64,000 nt of DNA. Origin: Mallotus nudiflorus (taxonomy: Eukaryota > Streptophyta > Magnoliopsida > Malpighiales > Euphorbiaceae). Shown here one piece after another: positions 23,377-34,061 of the stretch. Where the stretch lies: assembly GCA_947683625.1 (NCBI GenBank), contig CANTUR010000899.1:186001-250000 (forward strand). Direction: 5' to 3'. A model generated the notes under the pieces. That model ran no database searches and had not been told where the DNA came from. It was given only the letters and a program-made list of their open reading frames with translations. The translations under genes were made by a program, and so were the position numbers. Each line of letters starts with the position of its first letter. Positions within the stretch are counted from its first letter, which is position 1.

Positions 23377-24700
23377 ATGGAAAATAATCAGAGATATGGA
23401 CCATAGAAGACATTAAAGGAGCTTTGATGGATGACATGAGAGCCATGGTGCAAGATGAACTGAGGAAAGCTTTAGCCAGACTAGTGCAACTTACTGTCAT
23501 ACCACCACCTACTATTGTTGTTGAACAACCACCTTTTATAGGCACTCCACCTATTGCTAATAATGCTAGGGGGTAAACTGTTGCTAGAAATGTAGCTACT
23601 ACTGATATGAGACTTGAAGATGTTGAGAACTACATGGTAGAAAAGGCGAAGAGGGAGTCACTTGAACTGTTCCATTATTATCAGTCCAAATAGATGCAGG
23701 CCTTAACTCATAAAATGTCCAAGATGAAAGAGCTTATTAGAGGACAAGGAATGGGGTACTCATTTAACTTCGATGACATGCTGCAAATGGAGGGTGATAA
23801 GCTCCCTGAAAAATTCAAGATGCCTCAGCTACAAAAGTTTGATGGAACTAGAGACCTTTGGATTCATTTGATCTAATATACAATGACTATGAGTACTACT
23901 AAGGTACTATTAGCTGTAGTCACTAGGTTGTTCGTACTATCTTTAGAGGGGATGGCTGTAAACTAGTATTATAGGCTAGAAAAATTTATCCAGGCTGACT
24001 GGAAAGAATTATGCACTATTTTTTTTGAAATAATATGATTATAACACCAGACTGGAAGTGTCCATAAGAGATTTAGAACTGACAAAGCAAAAACCCAATG
24101 AATCCTTCTTTGATTTCCTTACCACGTTCATGAATAAGGCAGGACTGATGGAGAACAAGCTAGTTGAGAAGGATTAGGTTAGGATAATAGTCTGTAACAT
24201 ATCACCTAATCTGGTCGAGAGATTATAGATGATGAACCCCAAAATATTCATAGACTTATATGATGATGGTCTGCAAGTAGAAGAGATTAAGAGTGAGAAG
24301 AAGAGAAATGCTAGAAGCACTGGAACTTGAAATTACCCAATTGGGGGCACACAACAGGGAAGTACCAGCTGAGAGTAGAGGTGCACGCAGTTTAGTAACC
24401 CCGAAGATTCTCCAACTTCAACCAACCACTCTCTGACATCCTAGAAAGGCTAATGCAGAAAGGCCTGCTTTGACCCTTAGCCTTTTCCAAACCACCGAAC
24501 CTAAATGTCCCCGACTATGACCCTAACAGTTATTGCAAATTCCACTAAGTTGTTGGCCATTCCACACAATTGTATCCACCTAAAACATGAAATCCAAAAC
24601 CTTATAGACTCTAGAAAAATCATAGATCCTGAAAAGTCCAATTCCAACCCAAACACCAGAACTAACCCTTTCTCAAACTACTACCATCGGCCACCATGAT
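23377..24700 (+). pseudogene. Gag of Tat element A
   Basis: The ATG at 23377 is the first plausible Gag-like start; a frameshift near 23398 leads into IEDIKGALMDDMRAM. The capsid-like core reads KMPQLQKFDGTRDLWIHL, then, after stops and shifts, LELTKQKPNESF near 24079-24110 and LYDDGLQVEEIKSEK near 24260, matching Tat Gag blocks. A zinc-finger-like CKFH..VVGHST stretch followed by HEIQNLIDS sits at about 24537-24620. In-frame stops occur at about 23574, 23691 and 23874, with several frameshifts. Role in a live element: particle assembly and RNA binding. Inactive. Confidence 0.8.
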
Positions 24701-24800
24701 AATCAACTCGAGAGTTAGCGAAGAAGAAGTGTTAAACTCCTTTGAAAGTCTAAACCCTACAACCAATGGAGAATCTCTTGATACCTCTAGAAGAGTAGTG

Positions 24801-25300
24801 GATTTACTAGGATAGCCCTCAGGTAAATTTTATTACAAAGTGTTCTATTCCAAACCACCCTCTACTGATATTCCCATTGAATCAATTAAGTCCTCGGGTT
24901 GGGGTGATGAATTTGATGATGAGCCAATAAAGGAAGAGAAAGAACCTGAAACTCCTAAATAGCCATAGAGAGGAGATTTATTGGGACAACCTTTGGGCAA
25001 GTTTGATTATAGAGTATTCTACTCTAAGCCCGCTTCGGCTAATATACCAATTGAAGGGATTGTGCCTACAGGATGGGGTGACGAGTTTAAAGATGATAAA
25101 AGACCTTTAAGTCCTAAAAAATCTTGAGTGGGAGTTGAAGATCTATTGAATCAGCACTTAGGCAAGCTTAATATGGAAAAATTGAAGGAGAAAGAAACAT
25201 GCATAGTGGAAGTATCAAAAAATGGGAAAAGAGATCGAATCATTAAAGTTGTTGATATATGGTATGCCTCTGATGAAGAAAACTTGAGTGGTCTTGATGT
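24801..25300 (+). repeat. Threefold degenerate ~57-residue repeat in the gag-protease linker of A
   Basis: GATTTACTAGG at 24801, GATTTATTGGG at 24975 and GATCTATTGAA at 25140 each begin a copy, 165-174 bp apart. Translated, they read DLLG.PSGKFYYKVFYSKP, DLLGQPLGKFDYRVFYSKP and DLLNQHLGKLN. The first two also share P.ESI or P.EGI and GWGDEF blocks; the third is divergent. Two copies contain stops. The DNA period of about 170 bp is in frame with the protein. Confidence 0.75.
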
Positions 25301-25399
25301 GTGGAGTGATGATCCTAAGGTGAATCATGTCATTAGGAGTAGAAATAATTACAAATCATCTAAAAAGAAAACTGAGAGAGTCGTAGAAAGAGAAGAAAC

Positions 25400-25607
25400 A
25401 GAAGATACATAAGTAGAGGAAGAATAGAAAGAAGACTTGATTTTGGAATAGCTGAAGAAAGTTAAGGAAAATGTGAGCATTTGGGAACTACTAATGCATT
25501 TAGGTAGCCATAAAAGAGCTCTTGTCAAAGCTCTGTCAAACATGAATATTGAAATAGCGGCCACACTTGAGGTTATAGTAGCAAAGGTTACAGAAAAGAA
25601 ACACGGG
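25400..25607 (+). pseudogene. Gag-protease linker of A, before solo LTR E
   Basis: Encodes LKKVKENVSIWELLMHLG and HKRALVKALSNMNIE, a block found in many Tat elements just before the protease. The frame is open to 25607 and continues, in the same frame, after the inserted solo LTR at 27250. Confidence 0.78.
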
Positions 25608-25612
25608 CTTAT
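25608..25612. repeat. Target-site duplication of solo LTR E, left copy (CTTAT)
   Basis: CTTAT lies before TGATAATTGC and recurs at 27245-27249 after CACCCAACA. Confidence 0.88.
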
Positions 25613-27244
25613 TGATAATTGCATTTTACTATTAAAATTTACACTCTTTAGTCTTTGATTTTATTTAATAAAAATTCATTTTAGTTGCATAATTTTCCAT
25701 TTTCTGCATAATAATTAACAAATTTAGCATTTAGATAATATTAGGACATTTAAATGTAGTATAGATAGAATCATGCTTTAATTAAATAAATTAGGAGTTT
25801 TATATTCTTTATTTAATTTTTGTATTCTTCTCACTATTTCATCTGTAGAAAATAAATGCCTTAAGAAAAGTCAAAGATTCATAAAAGTCAGAGAAAGGAA
25901 AACAGGTGTGCATTAATCATGCATGGCCATATGATGCAAAGCATGGCCATACTAACATTTAGGAAGGAAGGAGCATGGTTGTGTAAGCTAGAGCATGGTT
26001 GTGCCTTTCTACAAGAGAAAAGGAGCACAACTATGCCAAATCAAAGGTTAAAAGTAGCATGGCCGTTCACTCTTCAACATGGTCGTGCCATATTAAAGGG
26101 CAACAAAGGCACGACTGTGCCTTGATTCATAAAATCGTGCCATAATTTATTAAGGCAAGGACATGCCCGTGCACTTGTCAATGCGATTTTGCAAAGAACT
26201 TTATACGAATGTGCATGCCCATGCAAGTCTAGTTATACTTGTACATTTAAGGAATTTCAACTTGGATGCATGCATCACACATAACCCTAATTTTGAGGAT
26301 ATAAGACATCATGAACTCATGGAAATGGGGGATGAACAAAGGCAGAAGAGTAAAAGGAAGGACGAACAAAGGTAGGAGAGCAAAACAGAGAGATAAAAAA
26401 ATAGAGGATTGAAGAAACAGAGATGAGAAACAGAGACTATATTCTCCAGACTCTTTTTCTTATATTCATTTATTCCTGTCTTTAATAATTTACATTATGT
26501 GTAACTAAGCTCCTTTAGAGTTTGGATTCATGTAGTCAGGATTACTACTTGTCTGGATATTATTTTATTGCAGTTAATTATCATCGTTCAATTTCTCAGG
26601 TTTTGCTTCATTAATCTTGTGTTTAATTTAGGCCTAATTAAATGCATGCTTATGGATAAATTTATGACAAAAAAAGTTGCATGATTTGTTAGCTTATAAA
26701 ACCTATGATTCTAGGGATCCTTGATCACGAAAGTAGACAAGACCTTAGGGGATTAATAGATTGTTAAGGAACTTAATAAAACTGAGTAATTCATTAGACC
26801 ATGAGAATAGGCTATGTTTGCTTTAGGTATGCTTGAGTGACTTTGAAAGAAGCTTTAGGAATTTATGAACAGCCTACCCTTGACTGAGATTTATTAACTG
26901 AATTAACAAAATCCTGTAATTTAAGTAAATGCCTAGTGAATGAATCCAAGCTCTAGTTTTTAAATCTCATCCTTCAGAGACTACGAGTGTAATAGGAGCA
27001 TTCGTCGATAAAAGGATCACCCTAAGATGATCATCTCATGGCTATTGCTGAATTTCTTTAAATATAATCTATTTACATTAGCATTCTGTTTATTTAATTT
27101 TCCAATTTAAAATCATTCATTCTATTAGCTTGTAGAATGCAAGATCACACTTAGTGCTAGAATTTCTCATCTTCCTGTGGGAACGATACTCACTCACCAT
27201 ATATTACTTGTAACGAACTGTACACTTGCAAAAATCACCCAACA
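25613..27244 (+). mobile_element. Solo LTR E inside the gag-pol of A
   Basis: 1632 bp, TG...CA, flanked by perfect CTTAT duplications. No internal coding or second LTR is present, so it is most simply a solo LTR left by LTR-LTR recombination. Its right end (GGGAACGATACT, TTACTTGTAACGAAC, TACACTTGCAAAA) resembles LTR ends seen in Tat/Athila-type elements. The open frames inside (25919-26125, 26163-26375) arise from GC-richer palindromic repeats and are probably not genes. Removing it leaves A's coding frame unbroken. Confidence 0.88.
25915..26230 (+). repeat. Cluster of GCATGGCCGTGC-like palindromic motifs in LTR E
   Basis: At least eight variants of GCATGGYYRTGCC or its complement occur: GCATGGCCATA twice, GCATGGTTGTG twice, GCATGGCCGTTC, ACATGGTCGTGCC, GGCACGACTGTGCC, ACATGCCCGTGCAC, GCATGCCCATGC. 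Repeat X has two similar copies near 51258-51292. Confidence 0.75.
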
Positions 27245-27249
27245 CTTAT

Positions 27250-27885
27250 AACATTCTCAGATGATGACTTGTCTTTGGAAGGAAGAAACCATAACAAAGC
27301 ACTATTTAACCCAGCTGAGGTGAGGGGAAAAGAAACCAATTTTGTCATGGTAGATGATGGTTCTACTATCAACTATGTCCATTAAAGATCCTACACAGCT
27401 TGGGATTAAAGGCTGATGACTTAAAAAGTTCAAATCTCATAATCTGAGCTTATGATGACAATACTAAGAAAGTGGAGGGGACATTTTAAGCTCTGGTTAA
27501 AACATGACCCGTAGAGTCTACCAATTAATTCACTGTGCTGGATATACCCGTCACTTATGCCTTGCTATTGGGAAGGCCATGGTTCCATGCTTTGGGAGGG
27601 GTGCCCTCAACTATGCATTAAAAGATAAAATTCCCTCATAAAAGAGAGGTTGTAACTATAGAAGCTGGGACAAATGCTACTGTGGCAGCCATATTGGACA
27701 AACAGAAGCAACTGTGTGCACCCCCTAGTTTCCAGATTGCTAGGATATTTTATGGAACTGAAATGGACTCGAGAGTAGCAAAAATGATGAAGAGTATGAA
27801 TTACTAGCCTCGACAAGGGCTGGGGAAGAATGAGTAAGGGAGCCCTAGTCTCCTAAAGTTTAAAAGCTAAAGCAACACAACTAGT
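27250..27885 (+). pseudogene. Protease region of Tat element A with a G-patch-like tail
   Basis: Starts in the frame left by the solo LTR with FSDDDLSLEGRNHNKALF. The protease box reads MVDDGSTINYV, where Tat proteases have D-x-G-[ST]. The later block LLGRPWFHALGGVPSTMH (27570-27620) matches the conserved protease C-terminal part. A glycine-rich G-patch-like motif (PRQGLGKNE) follows near 27810. Stops at about 27383, in the 27410s, at 27618 and others inactivate it. Role in a live element: maturation of the polyprotein. Confidence 0.78.
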
Positions 27886-28570
27886 TTGGGTTATGTTAAA
27901 GAAACAAAGCTGCTAAGCAGAAGAGCAAGGAAGAGGTTTAATGCCAAACAAAGGAAGCTCTCAAAGAAAATTGGGGCATTAAGTGAGAATTTTGTTAGGC
28001 CAGGGGAAGGCAAATACTATTTAGGAGCTAAGGAATTAGTCAATGTTGCTAGAGGAGATATTCATGGGTTTGAGATCTTTAAGAAGTAGATTATGGAGAA
28101 CTTGGTGAAAGACAACAAAGAGGAAGTGAGACAACAAAGAGGAAGTGATGAAGCTGGTAGTTGAGAGGATGGGCAATGCTACTGTTGAGGAGCTGCTGTG
28201 TCTGCCACCTGAAGAGGAGCCACCCTAGGATTTAGCTACTATTATTAATGATAGCTTTATTGGTGTTTTTTATGAGGAAACTAATGTAATAACATCCGGT
28301 CTATTTGAGGATGAAAACTCTATTTTTTCCATGGTCAATGATATAAATGTTGATTTTGCTTACTTGTGTAATGTGCATCCTGATAGTTCTGTGCATTATA
28401 ATTTTGATCGTTCATGCATGTTTGACATTAATTCAATTCAATATGATTCATTTAACATGGGCACAAATGATAATCCTAAGAAAATTTGTATATCACATGA
28501 GGTAACTCCTAAGGGGAGGAAAATTTTTAAGAGAATATTAATAAAAAGAAAAGTAATATTTGCTTAGACC
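27886..28570 (+). pseudogene. Protease-RT linker of Tat element A
   Basis: Low-complexity, acidic and Asn-rich linker usual in Tat polyproteins. Recognisable pieces are LGYVKETKLLSRRARKR (27886-) and ISHEVTPKGRKIFKRI near 28490. It contains stops, frameshifts and a local duplication of GACAACAAAGAGGAAGTGA at about 28110-28149. Confidence 0.65.
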
Positions 28571-29676
28571 TACGAAGACATGCCAGGTTTAAATAGGGAC
28601 ATTGCAGAGAATCACATTCCAACTCATCTGGAAATAAAACCAGTTAAACAAAAATTGCGCAGGCTGAGACCAGAATGGACTGAAAAGATAAGAGAGGAAA
28701 TTACTAAACAAATCCAGGCTAACTTTATAGAAGTAGTAGATTATCCTCAATGGTTAGAAAATATAGTACCAGTACCCAAGAAAGATGGTAAGGTACGTAT
28801 GTAGATAGATTTCAAGGATTTAAATAAAGCATGTTTTAAGGATGACTTCCCTTTACCTCACATCGATGTAATAGTGGATAGTGCAATATCTAGTTTAATG
28901 TATTCCTTCATGGATGGGTTCTCAGGGTATAATAAGTAATGATGGCAATTATGGATAAGATTAAGACAACTTTCATTATGGAATGGGGGACATATTGCTC
29001 TAAGGTTATGCTTTTCAAGTTGAAGAATAAAGGTGCAACATATCAAAGGGCAGCCACCACTCTTTTCCATAATATAATGCACAAGGAGGTCAAGGTGTAT
29101 GTGGACAATATGATGGTTAAGTCAGAAATAAGAGAGGGACACTTTGAAGCTCTGGGTAATTTTTTAGCTTGAATTAAGAGGTATAATCTGAGGCTCAACC
29201 CGAAGAAATACATTTTTGGGGTTACTTTAGGAAAACTACTAAGGCATATAGTTAGCAGCAGAGGAATTGAAGTAGATCTAAATAAAGTGAAAGCTATTCA
29301 GGAAATGCCAACGCTAAAGATAGAGAAAGAAGTGAGAGGGTTTGTTGGCAAGTTACAATATATTAGTAGGTTTATGGCAAAGCTTGCTAATATTTGTGAC
29401 CTTATTTTCAAACTCTTGAGGAAAGACCAGCCAGTGAAGTGGAGTGATGATTGTCAGAAGGCCTTTGACACGATTAAAGAATATCTCGCCAATCCACCTG
29501 TATTAAAGCCCCTGAGACATGGTAAGCCATTGATCCTGTACTTGGCCTTAGAAGGATAATGCAATAGGGGCAATGCTAGCACAAGAAGGACCAAAGGGGA
29601 TAGAACATGCAATGTATTATCTCTGTAAGAAGTTCCTACCATATAAGGAAAAGTATGACTTGGTTGAGAAGATGTG
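28571..29676 (+). pseudogene. Reverse transcriptase and N-terminal RNase H of Tat element A
   Basis: RT blocks in order: YEDMPGLNRDIAENHIP, PVKQKLRRLRPEW, NIVPVPKKDGKVRM, then a TAG at 28802, DFKDLNKACFKDDFPLPHID, FMDGFSGYN, LKNKGATYQRA. The active site reads VYVDNMMVKS (about 29096-29124), so the second Asp of YxDD is Asn. RNase H begins at about 29430 (PVKWSDDCQKAF) and continues after a frameshift with AIGAMLAQEGPKG and YDLVEKM. It is cut at 29676 by element B and resumes at 41400. Several stops and shifts; inactive. Confidence 0.87.
29672..29676. repeat. Target-site duplication of element B, left copy (ATGTG)
   Basis: ATGTG precedes TGTAGACACCC. The same ATGTG stands at 41400-41404 after GTCTACA, and the RNase H reading frame of A resumes there. 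Confidence 0.9.
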
Positions 29677-29867
29677 TGTAGACACCCAATTTCGGGATGA
29701 CATGTTATTGATGCAGTAAAGGACTCTAATGATGAAAATGTCTTCGATGCTTAATCTTTAAAAAATTCTATGGGCTTTTAAAGGAAGAATTTAATGTTTT
29801 TAGGGACTAAATTGTAAAGTTCTTTTTAGGACCTAATTGTAAAATTTAAATTTTTTGGGGCCTTTTT
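29677..29867 (+). mobile_element. Truncated 5' LTR of element B
   Basis: Aligns base by base with 39232-39426 of the 3' LTR, with about ten differences and a small indel, and stops abruptly at the CCTTTTT of 29861-29867. The next bases (CAAGGATAGATCC) are RNase H coding sequence. The shared T run at the joint suggests microhomology. Confidence 0.88.
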
Positions 29868-30480
29868 CAAGGATAGATCCTTTAAAATACTTATTTCAAA
29901 CACCATTTTTGACTGGAAAGATGTCTAGATGGTTGGTACTTTTAATAGAGTTCGATATAGAATACGTCACTACAAAGGTCATCAAAGGTAGAGCTGTAGC
30001 AAAGTTTCTAGCCCAGAATGTAGACGAAGGAAATGAGTAGTGGAATCTAGAGTTTCCAAATGAGAACCTAGCAGTAATAGAACACCGAGAATGGAAACTG
30101 TATTTCGATGGAGCAGTGAATAATAGAGGAGCAGGGTTAGCAGTAATTCTTGTCATACCAGAAGGAGAAACCATCCCAATGGCCCAGAAATTAGACTTCA
30201 GGGTTACCAACAATATGGCTGAATATGAAGCATATATCTATGGTATGGAAGCAACATTGGCAGTCGGAGTAAAAGATCTATTGGTTTACAGAGATTCCAT
30301 GTTGGTCATTAGCCAAGCTAATGAAGAATGGGAAGTAAAGGAAGAAAGACTGAAACCTTACATCCATTATTTGAGAAAGCTGATAAAGAATTTCACTAAA
30401 TGTCTTTTTATGCATCTACCAAGAGATGAGAATCAGATGGCGGATGCTTTGGTAACACTTTCTTCAATGTGGGATAAACC
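29868..30480 (+). pseudogene. RNase H end and archaeal-type RNase H of element B
   Basis: RIDPLKYLFQTPFLTGKMSRW is the C-terminal part of the first RNase H. A TAG at 30038-30040 follows, then NLEFPNENLAVIEHREWKLY. The archaeal-type RNase H runs from about 30092 to 30475: YFDGAVNNRGAGLA (first Asp), TNNMAEYEAYIYG (Glu), VYRDSMLVISQ (Asp), ENQMADALVTL (final Asp), so all four acidic catalytic residues are present. This domain, added to the usual RNase H, is specific to the Tat lineage. The only clear lesion here is the TAG. Confidence 0.88.
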
Positions 30481-31827
30481 GACGGGATCGATGATGAAAC
30501 CTTTGGTGATAATGAAAATGCAAGTTCCATGTTATGGCAAAGAACTTGTCATGAATATTCAGATAGGGCCAAAGGAAAAGCCATGGTTTTATGACATCCA
30601 GAGATTTATCGAGGAAAGAAAATACCCAGATGAAGCAACTTCCAAAGATAGATATGCTCTTCGTGTTCTTGCATGTCATTATGCAAGTCATGATGGGATA
30701 TTATACAGAAGGATGCCAAATGGAATGCAGCTAAGATGTCTCAAGAAGGATGAAGTAGAGCAAGTGATGAGAGAAATTCATGCAGGAGTTTATGGATCAC
30801 ATATGAATGGGATAATTCTGGCAAAGAAGATTACTCGACAGGGGTACTATTGGGGGAGTATGGAAAAAGACTGCATCCAGATGGTAGAGAATGCCATCAA
30901 TGTCAAATATATGGGAACCTCAATCACCTTCCCTCTACAGTTCTAAACAGTTTAACATCTCCATGGCCCTTTGTAGCCTGGGGGATAGATATAATAGGGG
31001 AAATAAAACCAACTGCTTCAAACGGGCATAAATACATAGTGGTTGCAATCGATTACTTTTCAAGATGGGTAGAAGTAGAGTCCTTTGGCACCCTAAAAGC
31101 TAGACAGATGGCAAAGTTCATTGAGAAGAACCTCATTTGTAGGTTTAGGGCCCCACATCATATTATGATAGACAATGGAGTTTAGTTTCAGGCAGAAACC
31201 ATTGAGTTGTTGCAAAGATATAAGATTAAGCATCATAAGTCCTCACCTTATCGACCTCAGGCTAATGGAGGAGTAGAAGCGGCTAATAAGAATATAAAGA
31301 AGATTTTCTCTAAGATGGTGAAGACACATAAGGACTGGTCCGAACACCTTCCTTTTGCTTTGTGGGGATACAGAACTACAACACGTACGTCTATGAGACA
31401 AACTATGTTCTTGTTAGTATATAGTTGTGAAGCAATTCTACCCATAGAGACAGAAATTAAATCCTTGAGGGTGGTTATGGAAGCAAAGATCCCCGAGAGC
31501 GAATGGATGCAAAAGAGGGTTGATTACCTTATATCACTAGATGAGAAAAGGATGGATGCTTTATTCCACACTCATATTTATCAGAGGAGAATAGCAAGAG
31601 CGTTCAATAAAAAGGTTAAGCCAGGACAGATAAAAGCAGGAGATATGGTATTAAAGCATGCAAGGGCAATGGTGTTTGACTCGAGAGGAAAATTCATACC
31701 GAATTGGGAAGGGTCGTATTTAGTTAAGACAATTCTGCCTAGGGGAGCCAAAAAGATATCAGATCTAGAAGGGAATGAATTCACTGAGCCAATTAACCTG
31801 GATTGCCTTAAGAAATGCTACCTTTGA
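30481..31827 (+). pseudogene. Integrase of element B
   Basis: The zinc finger histidines (EIHAGVYGSHMNG, near 30775) and cysteines (ECHQCQIYG, near 30885) are in two frames: a one-base deletion near 30882 separates the open stretches 30116-30946 and 30850-31185. The core has Asp in WGIDIIGE, Asp in MIDNG and Glu in GGVEAANKN, so the D,D,E triad is intact. A TAG at 31183-31185 sits between IDNGV and FQAE and could come from CAG. The C-terminal part ends naturally with LDCLKKCYL and TGA at 31825. One frameshift and one stop are its visible lesions. Confidence 0.88.
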
Positions 31828-31930
31828 AAAAAAAAAGTTCACTAACTAGAAAACCTGAAAAGGTTGGTTAGGCAAAAGTTAGGACATTCTAGCTATTCAG
31901 AAAACCCGTAAAGGGCTGATTAGGCAGAAG
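31828..31930 (+). other. Post-integrase spacer of element B
   Basis: Repeats the phrase AGAAAACCYGWAAAGG..GGTTAGGCAAAAG, as does the same region of A (43440-43660). It is cut by solo LTR C and continues at 34062. Confidence 0.6.
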
Positions 31931-31935
31931 GTAGG

Positions 31936-34056
31936 TGTAAGCACCCAATTTCGGGATGCGATTGTGCACAATTACGATGTAAGCCCTTATGATGAAATTT
32001 ATTCAAAAATTGAACTTGGTTGTTGATTTTCTAGACTTAAGGAACTAAATTGTAACGTTTTTTAGGATTTGATTGTAAATAAGTCATTTTTTCAGGGGTC
32101 TTTTAGTAATTAAAAGTTTTTAGATCAGCATTGGTGTAATGCCGATTGGCATTACACAATGTCGACCGACATTGTGTAATGTCGATCGGCATTACACAAT
32201 GTCAATCGGCATTACACAATGTCGATCGGCATTGTACAATGTCGGTCGGCATTGCACAATGTCGGTCGGCATTGCACAGTACCGATGCGCAATAATTCCA
32301 TTTTTTGATTTTTTTGTGTTTTTTTCCTTATTTTTATCAATTTTTTCAGTGTTTTAATTGGTTAAAAAATTCAAATTTTATCCTTGATTATCTGATAAGG
32401 TTTTTTTTAAATGCAAAAGGCTTTTTTTTTATAAATCAAAACAAACGCTATCTGATCATCAGTCCGTTCCTCCTTTGGAGGAAGTTCAGTACACACAGAC
32501 TCTGCATGCGTGCGGAAAAAAAAGAAGGTTTTGGTTAGGGGGGACTTCTTTTTCTTCTGGTCTTCGAAAGGATTTTTTACAAAGAGAGACTGAGAGAAAG
32601 AAGACACAGTGAGAAAAAATAGACTGAAAGCATAAACCCTAATTTTCGATATTGAAATTTCTGAAGGCAATAGTCCAGAATCAACAATATCTTAATTTTA
32701 ATGATGATAATCCAATCTGAGGGGCTCAAAAAAGGGCATTTGCACAACATCTTTAGTGTTATTCTTCTATTTCTTTTATTACCTTTTTTATTATTTTTTG
32801 TTTATGTTGTTTTCTTTTATTTTTGTTATTGTTTTGATTATTTGATTTCATTGCTAATTTATTTATTTTTTGTTGTTTTGATGTCCGTATGTGTAATTGA
32901 ACAAAGGATCCATGGAACCTGTACTGTTTTAATAATAGTTCTTAGGATTTTAATTTTTGTTCTACATTTTGAATCCTGTGTAATTTATTTTAATTTTTGG
33001 ATGTATAATTATTTAATTTTAATTCTGTACATAGTTTGTAATAGCCCCAGTAGTGAGAATAGTGAAAGATTTAAATTTCTGCACTTTAAAATTAATTAGT
33101 AATTAGGTTCAATTGGGTAAAAATCAATTCAAATTAATGGTGGCTTTAGTTAAATTAGGGTTTGCATGTAATTAATTTAGGGTTTTTTTTTAGAAAATCA
33201 TTGTCATGTTTGTTTGATCTATTTTTGTGTTTTATTTATTTTGGGCTTATTTTTTATATTTTAGGGCCCCAAGCCCACATTTAGGTCTAACCCACTAAAT
33301 AAATAGGTTTAAAAATGGTTTAAGATTTTAAATAATTAAAATCAACTTAGGCCTATTAGGTTAATTAGATTTTAGGCTTGCTTAGTTAATTAAAATTGTC
33401 TAGACTTAGCTCAACCTATTTAATTGCATTTCTTTTAAAATAAATAGACCTAGGCCCACATTTCATTTAAAGTAAAACCAAGTTAGACTTAGGCCCATTA
33501 ATTTAATTTCTTCTTTAAAATTGAATAGACTTAAGCCCATATCTTAGAAAAACTAAAAAATATAGATTTAGGCTCATTAATTAATAAAATGTAGGCCCAC
33601 TTTTATTCTATTTCACGTGTAAATAAATGTAGATTTAGCTAACTTATTTAAATAAAATTAACATAGTTTAAACTTAAGGACAACGTGATCTTGAGTGCAT
33701 TTTTTCTGTAATTTTATTGACTTATTGCCTTTTTGGGTAGATGGATGTTAATTAGGGTTTAATAAAATTGCATGTAATTAGAGGATGAAATAATTATTTG
33801 TAAAATTATTCTAAATGAACACGAGACTAAGAGAAGTTAGTATTCCATATCCATAATCTCCTGGTTGTGGTGCTAATTTTCTTTTAGAGAATCGAGTACC
33901 ACTAATCAAATTGTCCCAGTTATTACCCTGGGTGGCGACTCCTTATCTCCACGCCATGTCTTTGTGACAGTGGTTAATATGTTCTCTAAGGCCCTGAGCC
34001 TAAACAGTGTCGCAGTTGCTAAAATCTTGGACGCATACTAAACCCTGCCGTCTACA
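31936..34056 (+). mobile_element. Solo Tat LTR C inside element B
   Basis: 2121 bp from TGTAAGCACCC to GTCTACA, related to but distinct from the LTRs of A and B. The flanks are GTAGG (31931-31935) and ATAGG (34057-34061), a 5-bp duplication with one transition. B's spacer sequence continues on both sides exactly as in A, and no primer site or coding sequence of its own is present, so it is a solo LTR. The hydrophobic open frame at 32701-33099 is T-rich leader, not a likely gene. Confidence 0.85.
32131..32290 (+). repeat. 20-bp-period palindromic minisatellite in LTR C
   Basis: About seven to eight units of AATGTCGATCGGCATTACAC with variants; each unit is centred on the palindrome GCCGATCGGC or GTCGATCGGC. 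It lies in the U3 part, about 200 bp from the LTR start. Confidence 0.88.
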
Positions 34057-34061
34057 ATAGG

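Noticed and set aside
32131..32290. Regular palindromic repeats that look like a CRISPR array
   Set aside because: Units are contiguous 20-bp tandem repeats with no unique spacers, inside a plant LTR.
32701..33099. 132-residue hydrophobic open frame resembling a membrane protein
   Set aside because: T-rich sequence inside solo LTR C; the composition alone yields Phe/Leu/Tyr runs. The related LTRs have no comparable open frame.
31936..34056. 3' LTR of element A or B rather than a solo LTR
   Set aside because: B's spacer sequence continues on both sides as in A, there is a near-perfect 5-bp duplication, and no polypurine tract precedes it.
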